Source: Moraxellaceae bacterium (GTDB lineage: Bacteria; Pseudomonadota; Gammaproteobacteria; Pseudomonadales; Moraxellaceae). Taken from it: a stretch of DNA of 6,022 nt. The notes beneath the pieces were generated by a model, which made no database searches, was not told where the DNA came from, and saw nothing but the letters and a program-made list of their open reading frames with translations. Positions 4,668 to 6,022 of the stretch are shown piece by piece. The stretch lies in contig JAJNDL010000090.1 in the NCBI GenBank assembly GCA_021156385.1, forward strand, positions 1 through 6,022. The letters run 5' to 3'. Both the position numbers and the translations under genes were made by a program. Position 1 is the stretch's first letter, and every line of letters begins with the position of its first letter.

Positions 4668-6022
4668 ATGGCCAGCTTCTTCGTTGACCGTCCCGTCTTC
4701 GCCTGGGTGCTTGCGCTCATCATCGCGCTGGCCGGCCTGCTTTCGCTGCGCGGCCTGCCGGTGGCGCAGTACCCGTCCATCGCGCCGCCCTCCATCGCGG
4801 TGTCGACCATGTATCCCGGCGCCTCGGCACAGACCCTGGAAGACACGGTGACGGCCGTCATCGAGCAGGAAATGAACGGTGCGGAAGGCCTGCAGTACGT
4901 GTACTCGACCTCGGATGCCTCGGGGGCCGCCAGCGTCACGCTGACCTTCGTCCCGGGCACCGATCCGCGCCTCGCCAGCGTGGAGGTGCAGAACCGCCTC
5001 AAGCGCGTCGAGTCGCGTCTGCCGGCGGAGGTGCGCCAGCAGGGCCTGCGCGTCGAGAAGACCGTCAACAACTTCCTGATGTTCATCATCCTGAAGGCCA
5101 CCGAAGACGGCCTCAGCCGCACCGACCTCGCCAACTACGCCAACTCCAACATCATCGACCAGGTGCGCCGCGTCGAGGGCGTGGGCGACGTCATGCTGTT
5201 CGGCTCCGAGTACGCGATGCGCATCTGGGTCGATCCGGCGAAGCTGACCGGCCTCAACCTGACCGCCACCGACGTGGTGAACGCGCTGCGCGACCAGAAC
5301 GTGCAGGTGGCCGGTGGCGCCCTCGGCAGCCTGCCCTCGGTGCCGGGCCAGCAGCTCAATGCCAGTATCGTGGTGCCGGCCTCGCGCCTGTCCGATCCCG
5401 AGCAGTTCCGCAACATCATCCTGCGCGCCAGCCCGGGCGGCTCGGTGGTGCGCCTCGGCGAAGTTGCGCGCGTCGAGCTGGGCGCCGCCGATTACTCCGT
5501 GGAGGCGCGCCTGAACGGCAAGCCCGTGGCCGGCGTCGGCATCAAGCTGGCGCCCACTGCCAATGCACTCGCCACCGCGGCCGGCGTGCGCGAGAAGATG
5601 GACGAGCTCAAGGGCTTCTTCCCCAAGGGCATGGATTACGAGATCCCCTACGACACCACGCGCTTCATCAAGATATCCATCCAGGAAGTGATCAAGACGC
5701 TGGTCGAGGCCATCATCCTCGTCTTCCTCGTCATGTACCTCTTCCTGCAGAACCTGCGTGTCACCATCGTGCCGACCGTGGTGGTGCCCATCGCGCTGCT
5801 CGGCACGCTGGCGGCGATGTACGCCTTCGGCTTCTCGGTGAACGTGCTCACGCTGTTCGGCATGGTGCTGGCCATCGGCATCCTGGTCGATGACGCCATC
5901 GTGGTGGTGGAGAACGTCGAGCGCATCATGAGCGAGGAAGGCCTGCCGGCGCGCGAGGCCACGCGCAAGGCCATGGGCCAGATCTCCGGCGCCATCGTCG
6001 GCATCACGCTGGTGCTGACCGC
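4668..6022 (+). CDS. RND multidrug efflux pump, AcrB/MexB type (HAE-1), 3' end outside window
   Basis: This is the N-terminal ~451 codons of an inner-membrane proton/drug antiporter; full-length relatives have about 1,050 aa. There is no stop before the right edge. It starts MASFFVDRPVFAWV, the standard beginning of the family, followed by TM1 (about 10-28). The first periplasmic porter and docking parts follow, with F136 and F178 at the positions of two AcrB drug-pocket phenylalanines, plus the conserved segments GVGDV, LFGSEYAMRIW and GQQLNAS. TM2 begins at about 341, TM3 follows, and TM4 carries the proton-relay pair D408-D409 in LVDDAIVVVENVERI, equivalent to AcrB D407-D408 with one extra residue upstream. 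The start is the ATG at 4668 with only a weak ribosome site. With the upstream adaptor it forms a tripartite efflux system; the outer-membrane channel gene may follow. Substrates cannot be predicted. Confidence 0.97.
   Translation, partial: MASFFVDRPVFAWVLALIIALAGLLSLRGLPVAQYPSIAPPSIAVSTMYPGASAQTLEDTVTAVIEQEMNGAEGLQYVYSTSDASGAASVTLTFVPGTDPRLASVEVQNRLKRVESRLPAEVRQQGLRVEKTVNNFLMFIILKATEDGLSRTDLANYANSNIIDQVRRVEGVGDVMLFGSEYAMRIWVDPAKLTGLNLTATDVVNALRDQNVQVAGGALGSLPSVPGQQLNASIVVPASRLSDPEQFRNIILRASPGGSVVRLGEVARVELGAADYSVEARLNGKPVAGVGIKLAPTANALATAAGVREKMDELKGFFPKGMDYEIPYDTTRFIKISIQEVIKTLVEAIILVFLVMYLFLQNLRVTIVPTVVVPIALLGTLAAMYAFGFSVNVLTLFGMVLAIGILVDDAIVVVENVERIMSEEGLPAREATRKAMGQISGAIVGITLVLT

Noticed and set aside
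5648..6007. Minus-strand 119-codon open frame opposite the pump gene
   Set aside because: The opposite strand encodes TM2-TM4 of the RND pump with its proton-relay aspartates. The Met/Ser/Thr-rich antisense product is a composition artefact.

Overview
This window is a GC-rich (about two thirds G+C by eye) stretch of chromosome in which every supported gene reads on the + strand. Protein families, codon choice and gene style point to a Gram-negative member of the Pseudomonadota, most likely a beta- or gammaproteobacterium. The evidence is a periplasmic Slt-type lytic transglycosylase, a SCO/PCuAC copper-chaperone pair and an AcrAB/MexAB-type RND pump with a lipoprotein adaptor. The genus cannot be read from the sequence.

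Region 1 (about 47-3182) holds three closely spaced genes that are probably co-transcribed. The first is a soluble lytic murein transglycosylase (slt). After 24 bp comes a membrane-anchored SCO1/SenC-family protein, and after 32 bp a secreted PCu(A)C copper chaperone. The SCO and PCuAC proteins both keep all their expected copper ligands and together resemble a periplasmic module that loads copper into cytochrome c oxidase. No oxidase subunit lies in the window.

Region 2 (3183-3340) is a 158-bp non-coding gap. It contains a T/A-rich tract and two short hyphenated palindromes. It is the natural place for the promoter and operator of the pump genes, but no sigma-70 promoter could be identified with confidence.

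Region 3 (3341-6022) is an RND multidrug efflux operon. A lipoprotein membrane-fusion adaptor (MexA/AcrA type) is followed by the inner-membrane pump (MexB/AcrB type), which runs off the right edge after about 451 codons. Between them is a 148-bp spacer carrying a REP/BIME-like pair of inverted hairpins (4526-4621), then a short AT-rich leader. The outer-membrane channel gene, if present, would lie beyond the window.

No RNA genes, CRISPR arrays, transposases or phage genes were seen, and nothing looks like a wholly new system. The most notable non-genic signal is the hairpin pair inserted inside the pump operon.
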